Positions 23,398 to 32,165 of a stretch of 41,422 bases of DNA are shown piece after piece. The stretch spans positions 1 through 41,422 of the forward strand of contig CAYVVT010000022.1 of the NCBI GenBank assembly GCA_964454335.1. The letters are read 5' to 3'. Both the position numbers and the translations under genes were made by a program. The DNA comes from CAYVVT01 sp964454335 (GTDB taxonomy: Bacteria > Fidelibacterota > UBA8477 > JABMPR01). Positions within the stretch are counted from its first letter, which is position 1. Each line of letters starts with the position of its first letter. The notes under the pieces are model-generated. The model ran no database searches, was not told the origin of the DNA, and worked only from the letters and a program-made list of their open reading frames with translations.

Positions 23398-25200
23398 ATG
23401 AGCGATAACCGGTTGACCGAGATAGAGAACCTGGAGACCATCTTTCAAACGGATGAAGGAACCACACGGGCGGTAGACGATGTAAGCTTCACACTGGACA
23501 AGGGAATGACGGTGGGGGTCGTCGGTGAATCGGGTTCTGGAAAATCCGTGACCACGCTTTCACTAATGCGTCTGATCCCTAATCCACCGGGCCAGATCGT
23601 CGGTGGTCGACTCATGTACCATTCCCGGACCAGGGGTCTCGTTGATCTTGCGGATCTACCGGAAAACGAGGTCCGCCAATTCCGCGGCAGCGAGATCGCC
23701 ATGATCTTTCAGGAACCGATGACGTCATTGAATCCGGTCTTCACCTGCGGTGACCAGGTGGTGGAAGCCATTACCCTGCATCAGAAAGTCTCCAAGACAG
23801 CAGCCCGGAAACGGACGATCGAACTGTTCAATGAGGTGGAGCTGCCCAGACCTGAAAGCATCCTGGACGCATATCCCCATCAATTGTCTGGTGGACAAAA
23901 ACAACGGGTCATGATCGCCATGGCCATGTCATGCAATCCCCGCATTCTCATCGCTGACGAACCCACCACGGCGCTGGATGTTACGGTTCAGGCCACAATC
24001 CTGGATCTCATGCGGAAATTGCGCGACACTCATGACATGGGCATCATATTCATTACCCATGATCTGGGTGTCATCGCCGAGATCGCTGATCATGTGGTGG
24101 TCATGTACAAAGGCAAGATCGTCGAGCAGGGCACGGTCTGGGACATCTTCTCTGACCCTCAGCATCCTTACACCAAGGGTCTGCTGGCCTGTCGTCCGCC
24201 TCTGGACAAGCGTCTGAGCCTGCTGCCCACCATTTCAGACTTCATGCATGAGGATGAGGCAGGCATCATGGCCGAGGTTGACAAGACGGTCGATGAGGTT
24301 ATCAGCGATCTTATCATCACCCCGGAGGAAACGAAGAAACGTCATGAGGACCTATACAGCCAGGATCCCATCCTGAGCATTAGCAATGTGAAAACCTACT
24401 TCCCCATCAAGAAAGGCGTGTTCTCCAAGGTGGTGGATCATGTACGGGCGGTGGATGATGTCAGTTTTGACGTCTACCCCGGTGAGACCCTGGGACTGGT
24501 GGGCGAATCCGGTTGTGGTAAAACGACACTGGGGCGCACGATCCTGAGGCTCATTGAGCCCACGGCGGGCAGTATCAGTTTCAAAGGTCAGGAGATCACT
24601 GAACTCAGCGGTGAGGGCCTGCGTGATATTCGGCGCAAGATCCAGATCATCTTTCAGGATCCCTATTCTTCCCTGAATCCCCGTATCACCATCGGATCTG
24701 CTATCATGGAACCCATGCAGGTCCATGGCCTCCACGGTAATGATACCGAACGCCGGAAGAAGACCCGTGAGATCCTCGAGAGGGTGAATCTTGATCCAGA
24801 CCATTTCAATCGCTATCCCCATGAATTCAGCGGTGGTCAGCGTCAGCGTATCTGCATCGCCAGGGCACTGGCTGTTAGTCCTGAATTCATCATATGTGAT
24901 GAATCCGTCTCCGCACTCGATGTGTCCATCCAGGCCCAGGTCCTGAACCTGCTGAATGAACTACGGGACGATTTTGGCCTCACTTACATCTTCATCTCGC
25001 ACGATCTATCGGTGGTGAAATTCATGTCCGACCGCATGGTGGTGATGAATGATGGCCGTATCGAGGAACTGGACGATGCGGACAAGGTCTATACAGATCC
25101 CCAGACCGACTACACCAAAAAGCTCATCGCCGCGATCCCGGTTGGTGACCTGAATGATATCAGAAACGCCCAGGCAAAGCGGGGCGTTTCAGTCAATTAG
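23398..25200 (+). CDS. Fused oligopeptide ABC transporter ATPase (DppD-DppF type)
   Basis: 600 aa, GGAAGGA before the ATG. Two complete nucleotide-binding domains in one chain. Domain 1: Walker A GESGSGKS at 43-50, signature LSGGQKQR, Walker B ILIADEPTTALD. Domain 2: Walker A GESGCGKTT near 370, signature FSGGQRQR, Walker B FIICDESVSALD, where Ser replaces the usual Pro after DE. Each domain is followed by the oligopeptide-transporter C-terminal region (HPYTKGLLACRPP; DYTKKLIAAIP). The family drives dipeptide, oligopeptide or nickel import. No permease or binding-protein gene lies in the window, so the rest of the transporter must be elsewhere. A M13 peptidase is divergent from it. Confidence 0.92.
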   Translation: MSDNRLTEIENLETIFQTDEGTTRAVDDVSFTLDKGMTVGVVGESGSGKSVTTLSLMRLIPNPPGQIVGGRLMYHSRTRGLVDLADLPENEVRQFRGSEIAMIFQEPMTSLNPVFTCGDQVVEAITLHQKVSKTAARKRTIELFNEVELPRPESILDAYPHQLSGGQKQRVMIAMAMSCNPRILIADEPTTALDVTVQATILDLMRKLRDTHDMGIIFITHDLGVIAEIADHVVVMYKGKIVEQGTVWDIFSDPQHPYTKGLLACRPPLDKRLSLLPTISDFMHEDEAGIMAEVDKTVDEVISDLIITPEETKKRHEDLYSQDPILSISNVKTYFPIKKGVFSKVVDHVRAVDDVSFDVYPGETLGLVGESGCGKTTLGRTILRLIEPTAGSISFKGQEITELSGEGLRDIRRKIQIIFQDPYSSLNPRITIGSAIMEPMQVHGLHGNDTERRKKTREILERVNLDPDHFNRYPHEFSGGQRQRICIARALAVSPEFIICDESVSALDVSIQAQVLNLLNELRDDFGLTYIFISHDLSVVKFMSDRMVVMNDGRIEELDDADKVYTDPQTDYTKKLIAAIPVGDLNDIRNAQAKRGVSVN

Positions 25201-25249
25201 GAATTAAGAATTACGAATGTGGTATAGGGGCTGAGATTAAAGGGGCGGA

Positions 25250-25570
25250 TCACTTCCGCTTCTTCTTTTCCTTCAGCTGCTTCTCAGCATCCTCAATCGC
25301 CTTATCGATGAGGTCTTTGCGGATATCCTTGGTGGCATCATCCACTTCTTCGAACTTGGCCTTCCCTTCCTTGAACTGCTTTTCAAGGGTCTTCTTCGGA
25401 TTTCCGTCGGTGAAGTAGACATATCCGATATAGCCGACTCCGATCACCAGAAGGATGATCACCAGCTTGAACACTTTTTTCAGCAGGAATATCAGGATAA
25501 CAATTCCCAGGATACCTGCGCCTGCCATGTACAGCGGATTGCTGGTCAAGGTTTCGATGATTGATTCCAT
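25250..25570 (-). CDS. Small membrane-anchored protein with charged C-terminus
   Basis: 106 aa; GAGG before the ATG. Residues about 14-58 contain two closely spaced hydrophobic helices (YMAGAGILGIVILIFLL; LVIILLVIGVGYIGYVYF). The C-terminal half is highly charged and helical (KTLEKQFKEGKAKFEEVDDA to the terminal KEKKKRK), probably a coiled coil in the cytoplasm. No family recognised. It converges with the ABC ATPase gene. Confidence 0.7.
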   Translation of the reverse strand: MESIIETLTSNPLYMAGAGILGIVILIFLLKKVFKLVIILLVIGVGYIGYVYFTDGNPKKTLEKQFKEGKAKFEEVDDATKDIRKDLIDKAIEDAEKQLKEKKKRK

Positions 25571-25704
25571 GCTATCCTCGTCTGAATTCTGCCGGGATGA
25601 TCCATCCGATCGTCCCCTGGGACAGCCGATAGATCAAACCAATTGATTCCTACCAAGTATCCGAAATTTTAACACCCCCTGCCTAAGAATAAAACAGGAT
25701 TATT

Positions 25705-26076
25705 CTATATCTTCTTCAAACGCATGGGTTTGAGATTCATCCCGCATCCCTCACAGGTCCCGGCCGCATCCAGCCTGACATGTGCGTGGGCCTCCATGGG
25801 GCAACCCCAGTATTCCATCTGTTCCTCATCGGTCACCACGCCGGCGACCATTTCCATACCACATTCCGAGCAGCTACCGGCTTCCCGGGCATGTATATGT
25901 TTGTGCTCATCCATGGGACAGGTATAGTAGATGACCTGTTCTGCGGTAGTGGCCATCATCTTCTCTTTCTTGCTGGTCTCCATACTGCTGTGGTCATGAC
26001 CCGCATGCTCGTCCTTCCTGGCGCAGCCGAGAATGAACAGCCCTGCGAAAAGCGATATGATCAAATAACGTAACAT
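25705..26076 (-). CDS. Lipoprotein with two heavy-metal-binding modules
   Basis: 123 aa. Lipobox LFILGC near residue 18, then a His-rich linker (DEHAGHDHSSM). Two copies of the CPM-type metal-binding module follow: YYTCPMDEHKHIHAREAG with CSECGMEMV, and YWGCPMEAHAHVRLDAAG with CEGCGMNLKP. Each carries CPM plus CxxCGM, the pattern also found in CusB-type adaptors. It is the last gene of the efflux operon (17 bases after the CopZ-like gene), so it probably captures metal in the periplasm or at the outer membrane and passes it to the pump. Confidence 0.85.
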   Translation of the reverse strand: MLRYLIISLFAGLFILGCARKDEHAGHDHSSMETSKKEKMMATTAEQVIYYTCPMDEHKHIHAREAGSCSECGMEMVAGVVTDEEQMEYWGCPMEAHAHVRLDAAGTCEGCGMNLKPMRLKKI

Positions 26077-26092
26077 GTTATTTCCTTTCTAC

Positions 26093-26335
26093 TTATGTGC
26101 TAAACAGTTTCCCTGGAAAACCTTGCTTCTTCTCACTGGCGGGCCGGGCTTCATAACCCGCTTCCTGGATGATGGCAGCCACGGCTTCAGCCTCGAGATC
26201 TGCTGTAACTGAAACAAGCTTTTTGCTTAATTCTATATCAAACTCTGCGATGGAGGCTTCCTCTAGCGCCCGCCTGATATTGGCCACACATCCGTCGCAA
26301 TTCATATTCGCAACGGTGAATTCATGTTGTTGCAT
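26093..26335 (-). CDS. CopZ-like heavy-metal-associated (HMA) metallochaperone
   Basis: 80 aa from ATG 26335, six bases after AAAGGA; longer starts at 26341 and 26371 are in frame but badly placed. HMA fold with the metal loop MNCDGC (M-x-C-x-x-C) at about residues 10-15, then helix VANIRRALEEA and strand KLVSVTADLE. No signal peptide, so a cytoplasmic chaperone for Cu(I) or a similar soft metal. The C-terminal tail (SEKKQGFPGKLFST) is extra. It lies 46 bases after the RND pump gene. Confidence 0.88.
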   Translation of the reverse strand: MQQHEFTVANMNCDGCVANIRRALEEASIAEFDIELSKKLVSVTADLEAEAVAAIIQEAGYEARPASEKKQGFPGKLFST

Positions 26336-26381
26336 CGTCATTCCTTTCGGACTCCTGATTTTCAGAGACAAAATATATCAT

Positions 26382-29300
26382 TTATCGTTGTTCAGTCAGC
26401 TTCTTTCCTTGTAAAAGCCTTTCAGCCCGCCAGCTGAACAGCAAGGGTGCCACCAGCGTACTCAGCACGGCGAAGACCATCCCCCCGAAGGTTGGTATGG
26501 CCATGGGTACCATGACATCCGCACCTCTGCCGGATGAGGTAAGTATCGGGAGAAGGGCCAGCAACGTAGTGCTTACTGTCATCATTGCCGGCCGTATCCT
26601 GCGCCGGCCTGCATGTACAGTTGCTTCCCGGATGGATCCGATATCTGCAGGCTTCCTCTCCCGGAAGGTCTGCTGCAGATAGGTACTGATGATGACGCCG
26701 TCATCGGTAGCTATCCCGAACAATGCCAGAAAACCAACCCACACGGCCACACTTAGGTTGATGGTGTGAACCTGGAACAGCTCTCGCATGTCAACACCCA
26801 GCAGGCTGAAACTCAGGAACCAATCCTGACTGTAGAACCAGATCATGGTAAAACCTCCGGACCAGGCCACAAAGACTCCTGAGAAAACGATGAGGGCGGT
26901 GGATACCTGCCTGAAATGGAAGTAGAGGATGACGAAGATGATGAACAGGGCAAGAGGCAGAATGATGCGCAATCTCTCCACTGCCCTGATCTGGTTCTCA
27001 TAGGAACCGGCGAAGGTGAAGCTTACACCCGCAGGAACCGTCAATTCTCCTGCATCTAAGCTGGTATCGAGGAACACCTGGGCCTGCTCAACAACATCCA
27101 CTTCAGCCCAACCAGGTTGCTTATCGAACAGGACATAACCGATGAGGAAGGTATCCTCGCTCTTGATGACCTGGGGGCCTCGGACATATTCGATCCGGGC
27201 CAGTTGGCCCAGGGGGATCTGGGTCCCATCCGGTGCAGGCACCAGGATCTCATCAAGGGATTCGATATTATCCCGGAGTTCACGCATATAGCGGATGCGA
27301 ACGGGATAGCGTTCCCTGCCTTCGAAGGTGGTGGTGATCCTGCGACCGCCGACAGCAACTTCAATAAGATGCTGTACTTCGGCCATGGAAATACCGTAGC
27401 GCGCTGTGGCCCGGCGATCGATGTCGATCTCCAGGTATGGTTTACCCACGATCCGATCAGCAAAGACGGTGGGGGCGCTCACACCGGGCACCTGCTTCAG
27501 CAGTTGCTCCAACCGGAACCCGAACTTTTCGATGGTTTCCAGATCTGGTCCCTTCACTTTGATCCCCATGGGAGCCCGCATGCCGCTTTGCAGCATGACG
27601 ATCCTGGCAGCAATGGGCTGCAGTTTTGGTGCGGAGGTGGTCCCGGGGATCCTGGCGGCCTGCACCAATTCGTCCCAGATGTCCGCTTCGCTGCGAATGT
27701 GCTCCCGCCACTGACGATATGGCTTACCCCGTGGATGCGGAATGAGCTTACCGTTTGCATCCCGTTCAAAACGCCCCTCCCGGTCCACTGCGAAACGCAG
27801 GTGGTTCCCGTCCTGGTCAACGATGTACTCCGACTTGTAGTTCACCACGGTTTCGATCATGGAAATGGGGGCGGGATCAAGAGGAGTCTCCGCACGTCCC
27901 AGCTTACCCACGACATGCTCCACCTCCGGGACGGTATACAGAGCCATATCGATCAATCGCAGTACTTCCAGTGACTCCTCCATACCGGCATGGGGCATGG
28001 TGGTTGGCATGTAGAGATAGGATCCCTCATCAAGGGGCGGCATGAATTCCTTGCCGAATCCGGGGAAGACATGGACCAGAGATTGATAGGGGCGGGATCG
28101 CTGCAAGAATTCCGGAGTGAAGGCTGTTAATTTCGCAAAGCCCAGCCAGGCCGTGAAACCCAGAACGAGCAGGATCCCGGGAATGCTAAGGGCAAGCGCC
28201 CTGTGGTCCAGTGACCAGCTCAGGATCCGGGAATAGCTGCGCGTGTAGGACCAGAGGGCACCCAGTACGATGGTTGTAACCAGCACCACGAAGATAACGT
28301 TCATGAATGTGGAGCGTTCATACCCCAGTGGTGACCAGGTCATACTCAGCAGCAGCACGGCAATGAGGGTGATCATCATATTCAATGGGATCGTTCCGTA
28401 GCGTTCAGCAAAATTGCCTGCGAAAGATCTCAGCAATTCGTGAGCTCCAGGAAGCACCAGCAGGAGACCCAGCCACCATGGACCGAAGAACAATACGATC
28501 AAGCCACCAGCGGCAATAACTCCCAGGAATGCCTGTCGGAACCTGCCGAACTTGAATCGGGTGGTAAACAGGCTGTGGGCCAGCGGTGGCAGGACGATCA
28601 GAGCGATGAGGATGGAGGAGATCAGGGCAAATGTCTTGGTGAATGCCAAGGGTTTGAAAAGCTTGCCCTCGGCTGCCTGCATGGTGAATACGGGCAGAAA
28701 ACTCACTACAGTGGTGGAGACGGCAGTGAGAACGGCGCCACCGACCTCCGACACTGCCCGGCGCACAACCAGTTTGCTGTCTGAACTGGGATCAGCTCTT
28801 TCCAGGTGCCGGACGATGTTCTCGGAAACCACGATACCCATATCGACGATGGTCCCGATGGCGATGGCAATTCCCGATAAGGCCACGATGTTGGCATCGA
28901 TATTGAAAATCTTCATGGCGATGAATACAAGCAATACGGTCAGGGGCATCATGCTGCTGATGAGCAGTGAGGACTGCAGATGCAGCAACAGGACCAGGAT
29001 CACAATGATGGTGATCAAGATCTCGTCACGTAAGGCATGGTTCAGTGTGCCCAGAGTTTCATAGATCAATCCCGTGCGGTCATAGAAGGGAACGATAGTG
29101 AGCTTCGACTCCCGGCCATCGGGAAGCAGCTTTGACGGCAACCCGGCTGCAAGTTCGTCGATCCTGGATTTGACATTTTTGATAGTGGCCAGTGGATTCT
29201 CGCCGTAACGGGTAACGACCACACCACCTACGACCTCCGCCCCCTCTTTGTCAAGGGCACCCCGTCGCAGGGCCGGACCCAGGCTGACGTGGGCCACATC

Positions 29301-30155
29301 CTTCACGTAGATGGGCACGTTCCGATTGACCTTGATGACAGTATTCTCAATATCCGCCAGACTTTCGATGAATCCCAGACCTCGAACCACGTATTCAACG
29401 CGATTCACCTCAACGGTGCGGGCACCAACGTCAACATTCGAGGAACGCACTGCGCTGAATACCTGGGACAGCTTGACCCCATGCTGGCGGAGAGCTGCTG
29501 GATCAACGTCGATCTGGTATTCTTTCACATAACCGCCGACTGAAGCCACTTCCGCCACCCCTTCGGCGGACATCAGACCGTAACGAACGTACCAGTCCTG
29601 TATAGACCTCAGTTCCTGCAGGTCCCAGCCACCAGTAGCGTTGCCTTCCGCGTCGCGCCCTTCAAGGGTATACCAGAATACCTGCCCCAGCGCCGTGGCG
29701 TCAGGTCCTAACGCCGGCTGGACATCATCAGGCAGGGTACCCCGGGGAAGCGAAGCGAGTTTTTCCAGGATCCGTGAGCGGGACCAGTAGAACTCGGCTT
29801 TCTCCTTGAAGATGACATATATGGTGGAGAAGCCGAACATGGAGTAGGAGCGCACAGTCTTCACCTCCGGGATACCCAGAAGCGCTACCGTGAGCGGATA
29901 GGTGATCTGATCCTCGACATCCTGGGGTGAACGTCCCATCCATTCGGTGAAAACGATCTGTTGGTTCTCTCCGATGTCAGGAATGGCGTCCACCGGTACG
30001 GGATCACGTGGTATTCCCGGGATCTCCCAGTCAAAGGGGGCTACCAGTATTCCCCAGACAATGAGACCGATGAGGGCAAGGAACACCACCAGCTTGTTGT
30101 CCAGGGTGAACTGGACCAGATGCTCAAGAGGTGAGAGGTTCTTCAGTTGACTCAT
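26382..30155 (-). CDS. cusA: CusA/CzcA-family heavy-metal RND efflux pump
   Basis: 1257 aa. N-terminal helix (LVVFLALIGLIVWGILVAPF), then the HME-RND signature (VDAIPDIGENQQIVFTEW; GRSPQDVEDQITYPL). The proton-relay Asp is in IAIGTIVDMGIVVSEN, and a second acidic pair is in FGIATDDGVIIS. The chain is about 200 residues longer than E. coli CusA (about 1047). The extra length includes about four hydrophobic segments between the two halves (AFLGVIAAGGLIVLFF, GLLLVLPGAHELL, TIPLNMMITLIAVLLLS, FMNVIFVVLVTTIVLG) and an insert near REHIRSEADIWDEL. Of the three CusA methionines, as I recall them, only the RIVML position matches; the others read RYGISMAEV and PQVIKSEDT. The metal is therefore unsure: copper by neighbours, less so by pump residues. 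Confidence 0.9.
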   Translation of the reverse strand: MSQLKNLSPLEHLVQFTLDNKLVVFLALIGLIVWGILVAPFDWEIPGIPRDPVPVDAIPDIGENQQIVFTEWMGRSPQDVEDQITYPLTVALLGIPEVKTVRSYSMFGFSTIYVIFKEKAEFYWSRSRILEKLASLPRGTLPDDVQPALGPDATALGQVFWYTLEGRDAEGNATGGWDLQELRSIQDWYVRYGLMSAEGVAEVASVGGYVKEYQIDVDPAALRQHGVKLSQVFSAVRSSNVDVGARTVEVNRVEYVVRGLGFIESLADIENTVIKVNRNVPIYVKDVAHVSLGPALRRGALDKEGAEVVGGVVVTRYGENPLATIKNVKSRIDELAAGLPSKLLPDGRESKLTIVPFYDRTGLIYETLGTLNHALRDEILITIIVILVLLLHLQSSLLISSMMPLTVLLVFIAMKIFNIDANIVALSGIAIAIGTIVDMGIVVSENIVRHLERADPSSDSKLVVRRAVSEVGGAVLTAVSTTVVSFLPVFTMQAAEGKLFKPLAFTKTFALISSILIALIVLPPLAHSLFTTRFKFGRFRQAFLGVIAAGGLIVLFFGPWWLGLLLVLPGAHELLRSFAGNFAERYGTIPLNMMITLIAVLLLSMTWSPLGYERSTFMNVIFVVLVTTIVLGALWSYTRSYSRILSWSLDHRALALSIPGILLVLGFTAWLGFAKLTAFTPEFLQRSRPYQSLVHVFPGFGKEFMPPLDEGSYLYMPTTMPHAGMEESLEVLRLIDMALYTVPEVEHVVGKLGRAETPLDPAPISMIETVVNYKSEYIVDQDGNHLRFAVDREGRFERDANGKLIPHPRGKPYRQWREHIRSEADIWDELVQAARIPGTTSAPKLQPIAARIVMLQSGMRAPMGIKVKGPDLETIEKFGFRLEQLLKQVPGVSAPTVFADRIVGKPYLEIDIDRRATARYGISMAEVQHLIEVAVGGRRITTTFEGRERYPVRIRYMRELRDNIESLDEILVPAPDGTQIPLGQLARIEYVRGPQVIKSEDTFLIGYVLFDKQPGWAEVDVVEQAQVFLDTSLDAGELTVPAGVSFTFAGSYENQIRAVERLRIILPLALFIIFVILYFHFRQVSTALIVFSGVFVAWSGGFTMIWFYSQDWFLSFSLLGVDMRELFQVHTINLSVAVWVGFLALFGIATDDGVIISTYLQQTFRERKPADIGSIREATVHAGRRRIRPAMMTVSTTLLALLPILTSSGRGADVMVPMAIPTFGGMVFAVLSTLVAPLLFSWRAERLLQGKKLTEQR

Positions 30156-30164
30156 GATCGATAC

Positions 30165-32165
30165 CTATTCCCCGAGCGAGGCGAATTCCTGGCGTATTTC
30201 GCCACAGCGAAGCATGGAAGCACCAAAATAAGGATTGCTCACTGTCCTGGATGTCTGCAGCCAGGACGCTCCCTTGTTTTCAAAGGCCATAGGACAGAAG
30301 ACCTCATAAGCTGTCAGATCTCCAGTATGTCCGAACTGACGTTCCAGGAAGAGTATAAGGTCTGAGATCCTCTCGAAATCCTTACGGGCAGCCTCGAGGT
30401 CGACCCAGTGTTCCACATGTTCCAATTCAGTCTGGAGGGCCTTTTGCAGTTCGGTCCAACGATTCGCAGCTGCGGATGCCATCGATACCGGCACTTCTGC
30501 TTTCTCTACAGAGCTTGCGAGTCGGTTAGCTGCTTTTCGTGCCTGGCGGAAACCGTCTTCGGCAAGGTTCTCCTGGAGCTCGAAATAATGCAGATAGATA
30601 GGATCCAGTGTTTTGAGGAACTCTGTCGGCGTATCCAGAGACTGTTCCCTTTCCTGCACTCGTTCCTGCATTGAGGCACCGTGATCATGGTGCTCATGAC
30701 CAGTGGAGCTAAGACCTCCATCCGGGTTCATCATGCTGGGTTTGGCGGCGATCTGCATGGCAGAATCGATCTTGAAACTCCCATGGGTTACCACACGTTC
30801 ACCTTCATCCAACCCGGAGAGAACCAGGTAGTGGTCCCCTGCCCGGGGTCCCAGGATCACTTCGCGCAATTGGAATTCTAATTCCTCTTCAGCCGGTGAT
30901 TGAACATAGACGATTGATCGCTCCCCGGTTCTCAGGACAGCTGAAACGGGGACCAGCAGGGGATCTGTCTGGTCCTCCCCAGTCCTCACAAGATCCAGTG
31001 ATTCTGCCGTGACCAGCGGCATACCGCAGATATCACAGTTCCCGGGTTCATTCTTCACGATCGCTGGGTGCATGGGACCAACCCATTTTCCCGCCAATGC
31101 ATCGCTCAACACCTTTCCATCAGCTTTCAAGCGTGAAGTGACTGTCGCTCGAACGAACATCCCTGGCTTCAGGGCACCTTTTGTGTTGGGTATGTTGGCC
31201 CTGACCTTCACGGTACGGGTGTGCTCATCCAGGATGGGATCGATGAAGGCGACAACGCCTTCATATCGCTCACCGGGTACCGCTTCAGCTTCGAACAGGA
31301 CCTTCTGGCCGGGATGCAGCCAGGCGAGATCACTCTCATAGGCATCCAGGGTGAGCCACAGTTCAGCCAGGTCGACGATGGTATAGACCTGACTGCCAGT
31401 CTTGACATAGTTGCCCTCAAAGGCTGATTTCTCGATGACGATCCCGGAGATGGGGCTGTAGACGGTGAGATTGGCTGAGGCTTTGTCCCGAGTCTCGATC
31501 ATTTCGATCTGATCCTGGCTCAGGCCCAGGAGTCTCAGCTTCTCACGAGCGGCTGCCAGTGTGGCTTCAAAGGTCCGCCGCGTAAGGTCCGGACCGCTCC
31601 CGGTTGAATTCAGCTGGCGTCTGGCCTGGATCAATTCTTCCTGGGCTGCGAAAAGTTCCGGGCTGTAGATCTCGAAGAGATGTTCACCCGCTTGCACCCT
31701 GGTTCCCGTATAATCCACAAAGAGCCTTTCAAGACGGCCCGGTACCCAGGCACTGATGCGTTTGATGCGCGTTTCAGCGTAACTGAGCTTACCTGAGAGC
31801 CGGACCTCGTATTCAGCAGGACCACGTTTAATCGCTGATGTCGTGATCCCGGCCAGGGCCACCGCAGACGGCGACATCTTCAGATCCAGGTCCCCAGCAT
31901 CCCCTAGACCGGTCTCTTTCGGGATCAGGTCCATGAAACAGATAGGGCACTGACCCGATTCCGGCAGATTGACCTGGGGATGCATGGAGCAGGTCCAATG
32001 TCCACTCGTCTCAGCTTGCCCTGCTGAACCATCATGTTTCATCGCCTGGCCATCACCTGGGCCCCCGGCAAGCAAGTATCCCAGAGCAAACACTACGATC
32101 ACGAGCAACCATGTCCTCCAGCTCTGTGTTCTAATCCAGGTGGTCATTCTATTCAGGGTCTCCAT
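30165..32165 (-). CDS. cusB: CusB-like efflux adaptor with extra metal-binding modules
   Basis: 666 aa. Start ATG 32165 overlaps the TolC-family stop by 13 bases and has AAGGGAG seven bases upstream. Membrane anchor 16-34. Metal-binding module 1 at 57-82 (WTCSMHPQVNLPESG, CPICFMDLIP). The adaptor body has a lipoyl/barrel part (LSGKLSYAETRIKRISAWVPG; YSPISGIVIEKSAFEG) and a helical hairpin at about 170-225. A second module, inserted at 360-386 in the barrel region, reads GPMHPAIVKNEPGNCDICGM and lacks the first Cys of the usual YTCPMHP. The C-terminal domain (about 505-655) is of the DUF3347 type, ending in YEVFCPMAFENKGASWLQ and NPYFGASMLRCGEI. Role: periplasmic funnel between pump and TolC-family protein, able to hold metal. 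Confidence 0.88.
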   Translation of the reverse strand: METLNRMTTWIRTQSWRTWLLVIVVFALGYLLAGGPGDGQAMKHDGSAGQAETSGHWTCSMHPQVNLPESGQCPICFMDLIPKETGLGDAGDLDLKMSPSAVALAGITTSAIKRGPAEYEVRLSGKLSYAETRIKRISAWVPGRLERLFVDYTGTRVQAGEHLFEIYSPELFAAQEELIQARRQLNSTGSGPDLTRRTFEATLAAAREKLRLLGLSQDQIEMIETRDKASANLTVYSPISGIVIEKSAFEGNYVKTGSQVYTIVDLAELWLTLDAYESDLAWLHPGQKVLFEAEAVPGERYEGVVAFIDPILDEHTRTVKVRANIPNTKGALKPGMFVRATVTSRLKADGKVLSDALAGKWVGPMHPAIVKNEPGNCDICGMPLVTAESLDLVRTGEDQTDPLLVPVSAVLRTGERSIVYVQSPAEEELEFQLREVILGPRAGDHYLVLSGLDEGERVVTHGSFKIDSAMQIAAKPSMMNPDGGLSSTGHEHHDHGASMQERVQEREQSLDTPTEFLKTLDPIYLHYFELQENLAEDGFRQARKAANRLASSVEKAEVPVSMASAAANRWTELQKALQTELEHVEHWVDLEAARKDFERISDLILFLERQFGHTGDLTAYEVFCPMAFENKGASWLQTSRTVSNPYFGASMLRCGEIRQEFASLGE

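Noticed and set aside
25200..25219. AT-rich GAATTAAGAATTACGAAT-like stretch
   Set aside because: It resembles dispersed intergenic micro-repeats seen in some genomes, but there is only one copy here, so no repeat can be claimed.
27117..27974. 285-codon open frame antisense to the RND pump
   Set aside because: Same reason: a shadow of the pump gene with His/Gly/Leu-rich, family-free translation.
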